Assembly: GCF_023283895.1 (NCBI RefSeq)
Contig: NZ_JAKILB010000001.1
Span: 558,001-622,000, forward strand
DNA: 64,000 nt
From: Shewanella pneumatophori
Lineage (GTDB): Bacteria > Pseudomonadota > Gammaproteobacteria > Enterobacterales > Shewanellaceae
Direction: 5' to 3'
The translations under genes were made by a program, and so were the position numbers. The notes below the pieces were generated by a model that did not search any database, had not been told where the DNA came from, and was given only the letters and a program-made list of their open reading frames with translations. This document shows positions 1-8,995 of the stretch, one piece after another; positions within the stretch are counted from its first letter, which is position 1, and every line of letters starts with the position of its first letter.

Positions 1-59
1 CCACAAGCAAGTTCTGTGACCGAGTGATAATAGAAGCATAGCCCAAATTAAGGATCCGC

Positions 60-1520
60 TTGAGTAAATTAACATTATCGAAATCCGTTATCGCAGGTGC
101 CCTGTCATTTATCTTATGCACTAGCTCTCCAATGGGCTACGCCAATAATGACTTGCCTGATTTAGGTACAGCAGCCGTTAATACTTTTAGCTTAGAAAAA
201 GAAACCGAGTTCGGTGACGCATATATGCGAGTGATCCGCGGTTCTGCGCCAATGGTTAATGATCCAGTTTTAAATCAATACCTAACAGAGCTAGGTAACA
301 AATTAGTTGCCCATGCAACTGGAGTAAAAACGCCATTTTACTTCTTTTTACTGCGCAATGATGAGATCAACGCATTCGCATTTTTTGGTGGCCACGTAGG
401 TGTTCATACGGGGTTATTTTTAAATGCTGACACCGAAAGTGAAATAGCATCAGTTCTTGGTCACGAGATCACTCACGTAACTCAACGCCATTTAGCACGC
501 TCGATTGAAGCTCAAGAAAAAAGTTCTCCGGCAACCATTGCAGGTCTTTTAGGTGCAATATTACTGACCATCGCTTCTCCTCAGGCTGGTATGGCAGCTC
601 TTGCCACCACCCAAGCACTTGCGACGCAATCTAAAATTAACTACACCCGTTTACACGAAAAAGAAGCTGACCGTATTGGTATGCAAATCATGGTCGATGC
701 TGGTTTTGATCCTAATGGTGCCGCAGACTTTTTTGGTAAATTAGCCACTCGCTATCGGTTTACCACTAAACCTCCACAAATGTTGCTGACTCACCCATTG
801 CCAGAATCACGTATTTCTGAAGCACGTATACGAGCTGAGCGATATCCTTTTAGGTATGTGCCGGATAATCTTGACTTTCAACTAGCAAAAGCGCGGATCC
901 AAGTCAGATTCTCGGGCTATAGTGAACAAGCGGCATTATCTATCTTTAATCAGCAGCTAAAACACAATCGTTATACCTTCAAAAGTGCCGCTGAATATGG
1001 CAAAGCATTAGCTTTGTTTAGGTTAAAGAAGTTCGCAGAATCAGAAGCTATCATTGACGAACTACTGGCTAAAAGCCCAAATAACCTATTTTATATCGAT
1101 ACTAAGACAGATTTGCTTAATCAACGCGGCGCCAATAAAGAGGCTATCGCCCTTTTAAAAGCACAAAAGCAGCTAAAACCGACGTCTCCTGTGGTGAATA
1201 CCAATTTAGCCAATATCTATCTTGAAGATAACCAGATAGATAAAGCCATTCCGCTCCTAGAAGATTTAATTTTCCTCGACAAGCAAGATCAACTTGCATA
1301 CTTGCTACTTACTGAAGCCTATAAAAAGAGCGGTAACAAGGCGATGCAGCATTTTGTAAAAGCTGAATCATTGGCGCTTATTGCCGACTACAAAACAGCA
1401 ATTGACCAACTCAATTTTGCTTATCGAGAGTCAAAAGGTGACGCGCTACAATTGGCTCGAATAGAGGCAAGAATTAGACAATTTAGACAAGCAGATCGAG
1501 CCCTAGAGCAATTGCAATAA
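60..1520 (+). CDS. bepA: BepA-like periplasmic M48 metalloprotease/chaperone
   Basis: Beta-barrel assembly-enhancing protease family (E. coli BepA/YfgC), which helps fold or degrade outer-membrane proteins such as LptD at the BAM complex. An N-terminal signal peptide ends near GYA-NN. The M48 zinc motif HEITH lies at about residues 135-139, and a downstream glutamate in EKEADRIG (about 202) is the expected third ligand. The C-terminal half is helical and TPR-like. The length of 486 aa is almost that of E. coli BepA. The start is TTG at 60, supported by AAGGA five bases upstream; no ATG fits the signal peptide. The next gene is the yfgD-like arsC-family gene, as in E. coli, which supports the call. 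Only 59 bases precede the gene, so its promoter cannot be judged. Confidence 0.93.
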   Translation: MSKLTLSKSVIAGALSFILCTSSPMGYANNDLPDLGTAAVNTFSLEKETEFGDAYMRVIRGSAPMVNDPVLNQYLTELGNKLVAHATGVKTPFYFFLLRNDEINAFAFFGGHVGVHTGLFLNADTESEIASVLGHEITHVTQRHLARSIEAQEKSSPATIAGLLGAILLTIASPQAGMAALATTQALATQSKINYTRLHEKEADRIGMQIMVDAGFDPNGAADFFGKLATRYRFTTKPPQMLLTHPLPESRISEARIRAERYPFRYVPDNLDFQLAKARIQVRFSGYSEQAALSIFNQQLKHNRYTFKSAAEYGKALALFRLKKFAESEAIIDELLAKSPNNLFYIDTKTDLLNQRGANKEAIALLKAQKQLKPTSPVVNTNLANIYLEDNQIDKAIPLLEDLIFLDKQDQLAYLLLTEAYKKSGNKAMQHFVKAESLALIADYKTAIDQLNFAYRESKGDALQLARIEARIRQFRQADRALEQLQ

Positions 1521-1601
1521 CAAGGGCTTAACTGTTGCGGTTTCATTGTGACTATGGTCACAAAATACAGTATCATAGCGCCAAGGTTTAATAACAAGAA
1601 T

Positions 1602-1958
1602 ATGACAATGACTAACGTTAAGATTTATCACAACTCGCGCTGTTCAAAAAGCCGCCAGACTTTGGCTTTATTAGAAGAGCACAATTGCAACATAGAAATT
1701 GTTGAATATTTAAAGACGCCAGTATCGGCAGTAGAACTTGAAGAGATCCTCACCAAACTGAATGTTGCACCTCGAGAGATGATGCGTGTAAAAGAAGCTG
1801 AGTATAAAGAACAAGGCTTAAACAACGATACATTATCAACCGCAGATCTTATTCAGGCAATGATTGCTACGCCTAAATTAATCGAACGCCCAATCGTACT
1901 GGCAAATAATAAGGCTGTAATTGGTCGCCCTCCAGAAAACGTACTGACGATTATCTAA
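1602..1958 (+). CDS. yfgD: ArsC-family thiol reductase (YfgD-like)
   Basis: Thioredoxin-fold protein of the ArsC/Spx superfamily. It has an N-terminal NSRCSKSRQTL motif with the single reactive Cys, then the arginines typical of glutaredoxin-dependent arsenate reductases (in PREMMR, ERPIV and IGRPPE). About 118 aa from this ATG. An upstream ATG at 1548 would add 18 residues that precede the fold and do not look like family sequence; an ATG two codons downstream (1608) is equally possible. It follows bepA as yfgD follows yfgC in E. coli. There is no arsR or arsB nearby, so a role in arsenic resistance is not implied; the true substrate of YfgD-type proteins is uncertain. Confidence 0.85.
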   Translation: MTMTNVKIYHNSRCSKSRQTLALLEEHNCNIEIVEYLKTPVSAVELEEILTKLNVAPREMMRVKEAEYKEQGLNNDTLSTADLIQAMIATPKLIERPIVLANNKAVIGRPPENVLTII

Positions 1959-1969
1959 CGGAGCATAAA

Positions 1970-2338
1970 ATGAGCTCAGATACCCTATTTAAACTTTGCC
2001 GTGCAGGATACGTGGCATTGGTCATGATGTTAGGGGCATGGTTTGTTCAGCAAGGGTTAACCGGCGAATACAGCATGTTGTTTAGCCTCTTATGGATAGT
2101 ACCACTGCTATTACCACTAAAAGGCATTTTAACTGGTAAGCCATATACTTATGCGTGGGCCAGTTTTATTTTATGCCTTTATATGCTGCACGCATTAACC
2201 TTAGTGTACGTAACAGAAACTGACACGCTTTTTGCTGTTATAGAAACCCTGCTTATCGGTAGTTTATTAATTGGCTTTCCATTTTATGCTCGGATCCGCG
2301 GACGTGAACTGGGTCTTGGATTGAAAAAGAAGAAATAA
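1970..2338 (+). CDS. DUF2069 four-helix membrane protein
   Basis: Small integral membrane protein of 122 aa with four hydrophobic segments (about residues 10-30, 38-58, 63-85 and 92-112) and a short, very basic C-terminus ending KKKK. It resembles the DUF2069 family of uncharacterised gammaproteobacterial membrane proteins. The start ATG at 1970 has a good AACGGAG site, and only 11 bases separate it from the preceding gene, so it is likely the last cistron of a bepA-yfgD-DUF2069 transcript. Function unknown; the neighbours suggest an envelope role, but that is inference. Confidence 0.8.
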   Translation: MSSDTLFKLCRAGYVALVMMLGAWFVQQGLTGEYSMLFSLLWIVPLLLPLKGILTGKPYTYAWASFILCLYMLHALTLVYVTETDTLFAVIETLLIGSLLIGFPFYARIRGRELGLGLKKKK

Positions 2339-2640
2339 TTAAGTCAGAGAATCGGATTAAACAGAGTCCAATACTGGGCTCTGTTACTTTGATCTAATCA
2401 CCCCAGATCTTATACAACTCCCTTCATTTCGCCCTTTCTATTAATTCCATTTGCTTTTAATCGTCCAAACATGGTTACAGATGCAAAATCTGTAATCTAG
2501 CGTTAGCAAGCGAACTGTACTGCACACCAATTAACACCAGCCTCTATTGATTAACATACTTTTTACGTTTCAAGCTCCGTGCTATATTCAATATACGCAA
2601 TAAATTTGCACCGAATACAATAAAAATAAAGGATAAAACT
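2339..2640. other. Intergenic region with operon terminator
   Basis: About 300 bases without a gene. A hairpin at 2360-2385 (10-bp stem, arms AACAGAGTCC and GGGCTCTGTT, 6-base loop) sits just after the DUF2069 stop and probably ends the bepA operon, though its U tract is poor. The rest is AT-rich leader of the downstream lipoprotein gene, with an AAAGGA site close to its ATG. Confidence 0.5.
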
Positions 2641-4587
2641 ATGAAGCAATCCTTAGGCTGGGCACTATTAAGTATGTTGATGCTTTCAGCATGTGGTGGC
2701 AGTAGTAACAACGATGGTTCAAGCGATACAGTGGTTACGCCTCCAGTTCCTACTACTGGACTTGCACGCTGCACAAATCCAACAGAACTTAATCTTGTCT
2801 CAACAGATTCTGTGGTTTCTTTTAATCTTGAAAGCCAATACTTTAGCGGCCAACCAGGCGCGGTTATCGCCACAATCGATAATAGCAATGTAAGCGACTA
2901 CCGCTTTAACTGGTCACAAACCGCTGGTGCCGCGTTAATTTTAAAAAGTGTTAAAAGCCCTGTTTTGGCTTTTACTCCAACACAAAGTGGCAGCTATTCA
3001 TTTGAAGTCACAGCAAGTAAAAATGGTGTTAGCTATACAGAAACTATTGAGATAACTGTAGCTAATGCAAGTTCAAACTCTATAGCAGCTAGAGTCGATC
3101 ATCAGGTAAGCGATGGTAATTCAGTTAGCTTTAGAATAGATACCAATAGTAGTTTATCGGATATCACTTGGTGCGTGGCCGCAGGCCCTGATGTTGACGC
3201 AGATGTTAGTGCTTCAGAGCAAGCATTATTTACAGCGCCAAGTGTCACTGCTGACACGATTAGTATTTTACGAGCAACCGCAAACCTAAATGGTGCTAGT
3301 GTAAGTGACGATGTGTTAGTGCTTATCACAAAAGAAGCCACTATCACCTCACCTTACTTTGAAGAGCGGGTAGCTAAAACATTCGCCTATAACCAAAACT
3401 CTCCTTACGCTAATGCCATCGAACAGTGTGTGTATTCGAATCAGTTACAGCAAAGCTGTAGCATTGACACCTTACCTTTGATTGGACAAAACGCGAGTAT
3501 TAACAACAAGCAAGCTATTTTAGACCGCTTGCTAGTGTCGCATCAGTGGATGGGCGAGAACTTCGAATATGTTCTAGAGAATTTAGATCCAAATAGTGAC
3601 TTTGCAACGCTGTTACAATCAGTCTCAGCTATCGTAATTAGTTATGATGTAAGACCCTCATTTTATTGGGTCGTTACCGGAGCGATTTACTTAGATCCAA
3701 CTGACCTTTGGTTACTTGCAGAAGAACGCGATACGATTAATGAAGCACCAGATTATCGCAGTGGTTTTGGCAATGATCTGCAATTTTTAATGCCTTGGCG
3801 CTATGTTAAAAATAACAGCTATACATCGTATACAACACCTAGAAGTGTCAGAGTCGACCGCAGCGCTCAACAAATGCTACCCGATCTTGCTTCATTGCTA
3901 TATCACGAGCTAGCTCATGCCAATGACTTCTTCCCAAGAAGTGTACATAGCAGTTTAACAGGGCCTACTCTGCTCGATGATTATCAGCGCCGAAGTAATG
4001 ACTCAGCGCTAATCTCTGATCAACTCGTCAATTTCTATCCGCTTAACAGCCAAGAAATGGTAGGTCTTGCAGAAGTGAGCTTTAGAGGCGAATCAGCTAC
4101 CAGCACACAAGAAAGCTACCTACCTGCAGATATAACGAGTTTCTTCTCCCCTGATAGAGCCAGCGATTATTATGCCTATTCAACCAGAAGAGAAGACGCT
4201 GCAATGCTGTTTGAAGAAGCGATGATGAGCCATAGATATGCCATTCAGCGTGATGTTGGTATAACCGATAAGCCAGAGAGTCCAACAGCAAGCTCAATTA
4301 TTGTTGATTGGGGTCAACGTGGTCGGATTGGTGATGCTAAGCTAGAAAACCGAGCCGCTTTTGTCATTAATCAAATGATGCCAGAGCTAAATGGTAGCGC
4401 GATTATTAGTAATCTACCTGAGCCAATTCAGATGACTCAAGGTCAATCTTGGTCAAACAACCTTGCTATTTCAGCCGCCACAAATGTACGTTTAAACAGC
4501 CCTCAGGCAAGGACTTCGGCAACTGAAACCATGGTTGTTCCTCCCCTACGTTTTAGCGGTGATAGGCATATCAAGCCAGTTAATTAG
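2641..4587 (+). CDS. Putative lipoprotein zinc metallopeptidase (HELAH) with Ig-like domains
   Basis: Secreted lipoprotein of 648 aa, family not recognised. The N-terminus is a lipoprotein signal ending in the lipobox LSAC, followed by a Gly/Ser/Asn linker. Residues of about 50-230 are beta-rich and look like two Ig/PKD-like domains (for example SYSFEVTASKNG). The C-terminal half contains LLYHELAHANDFF at about 418-430, a gluzincin-type HExxH motif (His422, Glu423, His426). Acidic residues after it could give a third zinc ligand, but I cannot identify one with certainty. It stands alone with its own AAAGGA site and shares a terminator with hda. The signal and HExxH are seen; the protease activity is inferred. 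Confidence 0.7.
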   Translation: MKQSLGWALLSMLMLSACGGSSNNDGSSDTVVTPPVPTTGLARCTNPTELNLVSTDSVVSFNLESQYFSGQPGAVIATIDNSNVSDYRFNWSQTAGAALILKSVKSPVLAFTPTQSGSYSFEVTASKNGVSYTETIEITVANASSNSIAARVDHQVSDGNSVSFRIDTNSSLSDITWCVAAGPDVDADVSASEQALFTAPSVTADTISILRATANLNGASVSDDVLVLITKEATITSPYFEERVAKTFAYNQNSPYANAIEQCVYSNQLQQSCSIDTLPLIGQNASINNKQAILDRLLVSHQWMGENFEYVLENLDPNSDFATLLQSVSAIVISYDVRPSFYWVVTGAIYLDPTDLWLLAEERDTINEAPDYRSGFGNDLQFLMPWRYVKNNSYTSYTTPRSVRVDRSAQQMLPDLASLLYHELAHANDFFPRSVHSSLTGPTLLDDYQRRSNDSALISDQLVNFYPLNSQEMVGLAEVSFRGESATSTQESYLPADITSFFSPDRASDYYAYSTRREDAAMLFEEAMMSHRYAIQRDVGITDKPESPTASSIIVDWGQRGRIGDAKLENRAAFVINQMMPELNGSAIISNLPEPIQMTQGQSWSNNLAISAATNVRLNSPQARTSATETMVVPPLRFSGDRHIKPVN

Positions 4588-4615
4588 TTTGTTTTAATAC
4601 GCTTAATCATCACAA

Positions 4616-4643
4616 AAAAGCCCGGCAAAATACCGGGCTTTTG
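4616..4643. terminator. Bidirectional terminator
   Basis: A-tract, stem AAGCCCGG / CCGGGCTT with loop CAAAATA, then a T-tract. It works for the lipoprotein gene on + and for hda on -. Confidence 0.85.
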
Positions 4644-4678
4644 TTTAAAGGTTTTCTAGAACCATTTAAAAACTGATG

Positions 4679-5389
4679 TTAGAGTCGTAGCATCTCTTTA
4701 ATAAATGGAATCGTCAGTTTTCTCTGATGCACCATAGAAGCTTTATCCAGCCTATCTAACACATCAAATAATGTTCTTAGGTCGCGCGCTAAACGATTTA
4801 ATAAAAAACGACCAACATCTTCAGGTAACTGTAAGCCTCGCATCGCAGCACGACGTTGCAATGCAGCTAACTTCTCTTCATCAGCCATCGGCTGCAATTG
4901 GTAATTAAGCCCCCACTGCATCCGCGACACCAAATCAGGCAAAGAAAAACCACTATCACTTGGTGACACACTAGCGCTCACAATCAATGAACAAGTTTTT
5001 TGCTCTGAAATGCGATTATAAAGATCAAATATTGCTTCTTCCCATAAAGGATGGCCGGCAATCGCATCAACATCGTCGATACACACTAGGTCAAGTTTTT
5101 CTAACCCTTCTAAAAGCGCGGTAGAAATACTGGCATGGATCCCTAATGGAATATAAAAACTGCTACGACCAAGATCATTAGCATGAGCACAGGCAGCATG
5201 CATTAGATGGGTTCGACCGGATTTCTCTGGCCCCCATAAAAAAACGGCGCCATCAGACTGGCCTTCCGCGCAATCTTGTAAGCTTTTAATCAGTTCATCA
5301 TTACCTGCAGCAGGATAATAACTATTAAAGGTTTCATCATCAGGCAGATGAACTGGTAGTGATAATTGTAATGGAGAGTTTAACTTCAC
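4679..5389 (-). CDS. hda: Hda, DnaA inactivation regulator
   Basis: AAA+ protein that works with the DNA-loaded sliding clamp to stimulate ATP hydrolysis by DnaA after initiation (RIDA). The N-terminal QLSLP motif at residues 8-12 is the clamp-binding motif of Hda. A Walker A variant, GPEKSGRT, lies at 53-60, a Walker B-like CIDDVDAI follows, and the C-terminal lid region matches DnaA domain III. 236 aa, normal for the family. The start is GTG with a GAGAAG site; E. coli hda also uses a non-ATG start. In E. coli hda lies next to uraA; here a DUF2066 gene lies between them. Confidence 0.93.
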   Translation of the reverse strand: MKLNSPLQLSLPVHLPDDETFNSYYPAAGNDELIKSLQDCAEGQSDGAVFLWGPEKSGRTHLMHAACAHANDLGRSSFYIPLGIHASISTALLEGLEKLDLVCIDDVDAIAGHPLWEEAIFDLYNRISEQKTCSLIVSASVSPSDSGFSLPDLVSRMQWGLNYQLQPMADEEKLAALQRRAAMRGLQLPEDVGRFLLNRLARDLRTLFDVLDRLDKASMVHQRKLTIPFIKEMLRL

Positions 5390-5463
5390 TCAGGGACTTC
5401 TCACAGGGCGCAACATTTCTATTTAAGGCACACATGTTAGCATGTGTGCCACTTGAATGGGAG

Positions 5464-6576
5464 TTATTGACCTTTCCAATAATAGATCTGGGTCTCTTTC
5501 TGAGGCTGTTCTACTGGGTCAAAAGATGAATAATTACTATTTTGCTCACTTAGCGAGTTAATTACATCAATTCTTGGATCTAACGCCATGAGTCTGTGAA
5601 GATCGGCTTCATCACCAAATAGGTCTATATTAAACTCAACACTTTGGCCTTGAATGTTAGCAACACGCGCTGACTTTATCGCACTCAACTGACTTAAGTA
5701 GCGCTCTATCGATACCAGCTGCTGCATTTCAGCGACATCAGTAAATATAATAGTAGTGCTATTTTTTTGACCTGAGTCAGCAACAGCGTATTGACCAACA
5801 TAATACTCACTCGTTGCTGCCACAATCGCCTTTACAGCTTCTTCCATCGAAGACGCCTCGCCGCTTTGACTTACTAATGATGTCATCTGTAGTGCTTGTG
5901 GTGCTTTTTCTCTCGGATAAAGATCCATTTGATAACGATACACAGCTCCTTGCTGTTCAATCGTCGCTAAAAGTGAATAGTTTGCTTGGTACCTTAGTGA
6001 TGCACTGGCAACGTTATCTGCAAAGCGGCCGCGAATATCATTAACACCAACACGCATGGCATCATCTAAGTCCATTAGTGGGAACAGTAAAGGAACACCT
6101 TTTGCTTCAGACTCTTGATTGAAAGTTGTCCGGCTGACGGTATCAGAAGCGTCATTTAAAATCTCACGCTCACCATTTTCACCTGCAACTAACCACACAA
6201 TTGTTAAAGGTCGTTGTTTGCCCCAAACCGGTAAACCCGCTTCACGTAGTAACGCAATGATGCGTTTATGATCAAAATTGACCTTTAGAAATAGCTCACC
6301 ATCTTGTTCAAAGTAACCATATTGAGTCATTAACGAGCTAGCACTACCTAACTGCTGCTTAATTCGCTCATTAGTCAACGCACTTTGAGTACCAGAGTTT
6401 TTCAGGATTACATTTTCAAACGCCTGTTTTATCCCCTGGGTTCTTAGCGTTGTTGAACGCGTTTCTATAGGTACAATGCCCTCATCAAGCTGCTTCACTT
6501 CTGCTGCCATAGCAGTTGCAGTGAAGCCTGTAAGAGAGCAAAAAATAACACAAATACGTAATATGAGTTTCAACAT
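5464..6576 (-). CDS. DUF2066 exported protein
   Basis: Protein of 370 aa with a signal peptide (cleavage near AMA-AEV), so it is probably periplasmic. The sequence matches my memory of DUF2066, an uncharacterised gammaproteobacterial family often found beside hda. No catalytic motif is evident. The region of about residues 180-340 alternates short beta and helical stretches and includes a recognisable QGQSVEFNIDLFGDE segment. It lies 74 bases upstream of hda on the same strand with no terminator between them, so the two may be co-transcribed. Function unknown. Confidence 0.75.
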   Translation of the reverse strand: MLKLILRICVIFCSLTGFTATAMAAEVKQLDEGIVPIETRSTTLRTQGIKQAFENVILKNSGTQSALTNERIKQQLGSASSLMTQYGYFEQDGELFLKVNFDHKRIIALLREAGLPVWGKQRPLTIVWLVAGENGEREILNDASDTVSRTTFNQESEAKGVPLLFPLMDLDDAMRVGVNDIRGRFADNVASASLRYQANYSLLATIEQQGAVYRYQMDLYPREKAPQALQMTSLVSQSGEASSMEEAVKAIVAATSEYYVGQYAVADSGQKNSTTIIFTDVAEMQQLVSIERYLSQLSAIKSARVANIQGQSVEFNIDLFGDEADLHRLMALDPRIDVINSLSEQNSNYSSFDPVEQPQKETQIYYWKGQ

Positions 6577-6626
6577 GTTTTCTTTTCAAAGACGGCTCAG
6601 TTATTAAAATTGTACCACATATTCTG

Positions 6627-6640
6627 CCAATAATTATTGG
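6627..6640. promoter_or_regulatory. 14-bp perfect palindrome upstream of uraA
   Basis: CCAATAATTATTGG is a perfect inverted repeat between the divergent DUF2066 and uraA genes. It is a possible operator; I cannot name the regulator. Confidence 0.3.
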
Positions 6641-6753
6641 TAATAACCGCTCGTTCCGATTAATAGCTTAGACAAGTTATTTGCACTAGTTCACAGCCAA
6701 GCTTAAAAATACCAGTTATTATTGATAGGTTTACTTAAAATAAGAGAGAAAAA

Positions 6754-8010
6754 ATGAAAAATCTGACCATGCCTTTGCAAGGAGCGCAAATGCTGTTCGT
6801 CGCCTTTGGCTCATTGGTGTTAATGCCCTTGCTAACTGGCTTAGATACAAACGTTGCACTATTTACTGCTGGTATTGGTACATTATTGTTCCAGTTGGTC
6901 ACCAAGCGTCAAATCCCTATCTTCCTCGCGTCTTCTTTTGCATTCATCGCCCCTATTATGTATGGCGTACAAACTTGGGGGATCCCATCAACCATGGGTG
7001 GCCTTATGGCTGCAGGTTTGGTCTACGTAATTTTAGGCGCTATCATCAAAGTGAAAGGTGGTGGCTTTATTAAACGCTTATTACCACCAGTGGTTGTAGG
7101 TCCGGTAATTATTGTTATTGGTTTAGGCTTAGCCCCTGTAGCGGTAAACATGGCCATTGGTAAAACAGCTGATGGTAGTATCGCGCTTGTTGAACAAAAT
7201 ACAGCACTAATCATCTCTCTAGCATCACTCTTTACTACCATTGCTGTCGCCATATTTGCTAAAGGTCTGCTAAAACTGATGCCAATCCTTGCTGGGATCA
7301 GCGTTGGTTATAGCTTGAGTTTAGCGTTTGGTATTGTGGACTTTACGCCTGTAAAAGAAGCGGCTTGGATTGCTTTACCAAACTTCGTTGCTCCTGAATT
7401 TAACTGGCAAGCTATTTTATTTATGATCCCAGTAGCAATTGCTCCAGCAGTTGAACACATTGGCGATATTTTGGCTATTTCAAACGTAACCGGTAAAGAC
7501 TACCTTAAAAAGCCGGGTCTGCACCGCACACTAACCGGTGATGGTGTAGCAACAATCGCAGCATCAGCATTTGGTGGACCACCAAATACAACATACTCAG
7601 AAGTAACTGGCGCTGTAACGCTAACTAAAAACTTTAATCCAGTTGTAATGACTTGGACCGCTATTACCGCCATTTTATTCTCGTTTGTTGGTAAGCTTGG
7701 CGCACTATTACAAACCATTCCAGTCCCTGTTATGGGCGGGATCATGTGTCTACTATTCGGTTCAATTGCTGCAGTAGGCTTGAACTCATTAATCAAAAAC
7801 CACGTTGATATGAATGAGCCACGTAACTTGAGTATTGTAGGCGTAACATTAGTATTTGGTATTGGTGGCATGGCGTTCGGTATTGGTTCATTTAGCCTTA
7901 CCGGTATTAGCCTTTGCGGTATCGTTGCCATTGCAATGAATTTAATTTTGCCTGACAACGCTGCATCTCATGCCAAAATTGTTAGCGATGAATTAAATCC
8001 ACCGTCTTAA
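6754..8010 (+). CDS. uraA: Uracil permease (NCS2 family)
   Basis: Proton-coupled nucleobase transporter of the inner membrane, 418 aa, with the many hydrophobic segments expected of the 14-helix NCS2 fold. Substrate-site motifs are visible: AVEHIGD corresponds to the AEHVGH region of E. coli UraA (Glu241 and neighbours), and TTYSE corresponds to the TTYGE segment with the second essential glutamate. These fit uracil better than xanthine carriers. The AGAGAG site precedes the ATG. No upp gene is in the window. It ends at a strong terminator shared with grxD. Confidence 0.9.
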   Translation: MKNLTMPLQGAQMLFVAFGSLVLMPLLTGLDTNVALFTAGIGTLLFQLVTKRQIPIFLASSFAFIAPIMYGVQTWGIPSTMGGLMAAGLVYVILGAIIKVKGGGFIKRLLPPVVVGPVIIVIGLGLAPVAVNMAIGKTADGSIALVEQNTALIISLASLFTTIAVAIFAKGLLKLMPILAGISVGYSLSLAFGIVDFTPVKEAAWIALPNFVAPEFNWQAILFMIPVAIAPAVEHIGDILAISNVTGKDYLKKPGLHRTLTGDGVATIAASAFGGPPNTTYSEVTGAVTLTKNFNPVVMTWTAITAILFSFVGKLGALLQTIPVPVMGGIMCLLFGSIAAVGLNSLIKNHVDMNEPRNLSIVGVTLVFGIGGMAFGIGSFSLTGISLCGIVAIAMNLILPDNAASHAKIVSDELNPPS

Positions 8011-8106
8011 TTCTTAATGGCTTTATTTGAGCCCTATAACAAAGCGCTTAATATTAACAACTCTGTTTATAGAGAGAAGATATTAAGCACTCAATCATAG
8101 CGCAAC

Positions 8107-8146
8107 AAAAAGCCCCCAATGGTTGACGCCATTAGGGGCTTTTTTA
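8107..8146. terminator. Bidirectional terminator
   Basis: Arms AAAAAGCCCC and GGGGCTTTTT with a further imperfect CAATGG/CCATTAG stem. It serves uraA (+) and grxD (-). Confidence 0.85.
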
Positions 8147-8162
8147 CAGTTAACACCTAAGC

Positions 8163-8504
8163 TTATGCTTGGTCGTCTTCTGTTTTGTATTTAGCGGCAG
8201 TTTCTTTGATAAGCGTTTGCAGCTCACCTTTTTGGTACATTTCGGTCAAAATATCACAACCGCCGATTAGCTCGCCTTCAACCCAAAGCTGTGGGAAAGT
8301 CGGCCAGTTCGCGTATTTTGGTAGTTCAGCGCGGATATCTGGATGCTGGAGGATGTCAACAAATGCAAATTGCTCTTCGCAATTAATCATGATTTGAGCA
8401 ACTTGAGAAGAAAAACCGCAGCTTGGTAACTTTGGTGAACCCTTCATATATACGATAATTGGATTTTCGGCAATTTGCTGCTTGATCTTTTCTACTGTTT
8501 CCAT
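8163..8504 (-). CDS. grxD: Monothiol glutaredoxin Grx4
   Basis: 113-aa thioredoxin-fold protein with the monothiol CGFS active site (Cys29), preceded by the conserved YMKGSPKLP segment. GrxD-type proteins bind and transfer [2Fe-2S] clusters, often with BolA, rather than acting as general disulfide reductants. The TFPQLW and GGCDI motifs, which bind glutathione, are present. Start ATG with a GGAAAG site. It is monocistronic and lies opposite to sodB, separated by a mobile-type repeat. Confidence 0.95.
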   Translation of the reverse strand: METVEKIKQQIAENPIIVYMKGSPKLPSCGFSSQVAQIMINCEEQFAFVDILQHPDIRAELPKYANWPTFPQLWVEGELIGGCDILTEMYQKGELQTLIKETAAKYKTEDDQA

Positions 8505-8594
8505 TTTTCTTTCCTGATTAGAACTTCATTACAGAGGCCTATTGTACGCCAGTATTCAGCAGAACAAAAACCTACTTTTTAAAGGGATAATATC

Positions 8595-8862
8595 AATACC
8601 AATTACATTAGTAATTTAATCAATTCAGAAGCGCTCCAGCTTTTCAATTCAAGGCGCATGGACGACAGAATGGTTATTCCCTTGTGAGACCATGCAAAGC
8701 AGAAGTGGAATGCTTGAGCGCTTCCCTCTGGGTGGGCTTCAAAGCACTGCATGCTGCGCCAGAAACTCTCGATATAGAATAACTATTAGCTTCAAATTCC
8801 CGACTTGCCTTCAGTGCTTTGAATTCCCACGGAATGAACAGATTATTAATGCAATTGGTATA
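8595..8862. repeat. MITE-like element with terminal inverted repeats
   Basis: The left end at 8595-8613 (AATACCAATTACATTAGTA) and the right end at 8844-8862 are imperfect inverted repeats: 15 or more of 18 positions match between ATACCAATTACATTAGTA and the complement of the right end. The 268 bp between them carry short internal inverted repeats such as AGCGCT, and no credible gene; the 62-codon frame inside is not gene-like. It resembles small non-autonomous transposon-like repeats common in Shewanella chromosomes. The flanks do not show a clear target duplication. Confidence 0.65.
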
Positions 8863-8995
8863 ATAGAAATAAACGATTAAGTTAATCGCTCAATTGCAAG
8901 AAACAATGATACACTTCACAAGTTTATTAGGTAAAATGTTCCGCAGTGAGCAAGAACGCACAAAATAACAAACTAGAAGTTAACGGAGAAAACTA

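Noticed and set aside
1602..1958. Arsenic resistance function for the ArsC-family gene
   Set aside because: No ars partners nearby; the placement matches yfgD, whose role is not arsenate detoxification as far as is known.
7500..7958. 152-codon minus-strand frame opposite uraA
   Set aside because: Shadow of a transporter gene; low-complexity Pro/Ile/Thr text.
8692..8880. 62-codon frame inside the MITE-like repeat
   Set aside because: Spans the element's inverted-repeat end and has no recognisable protein features.
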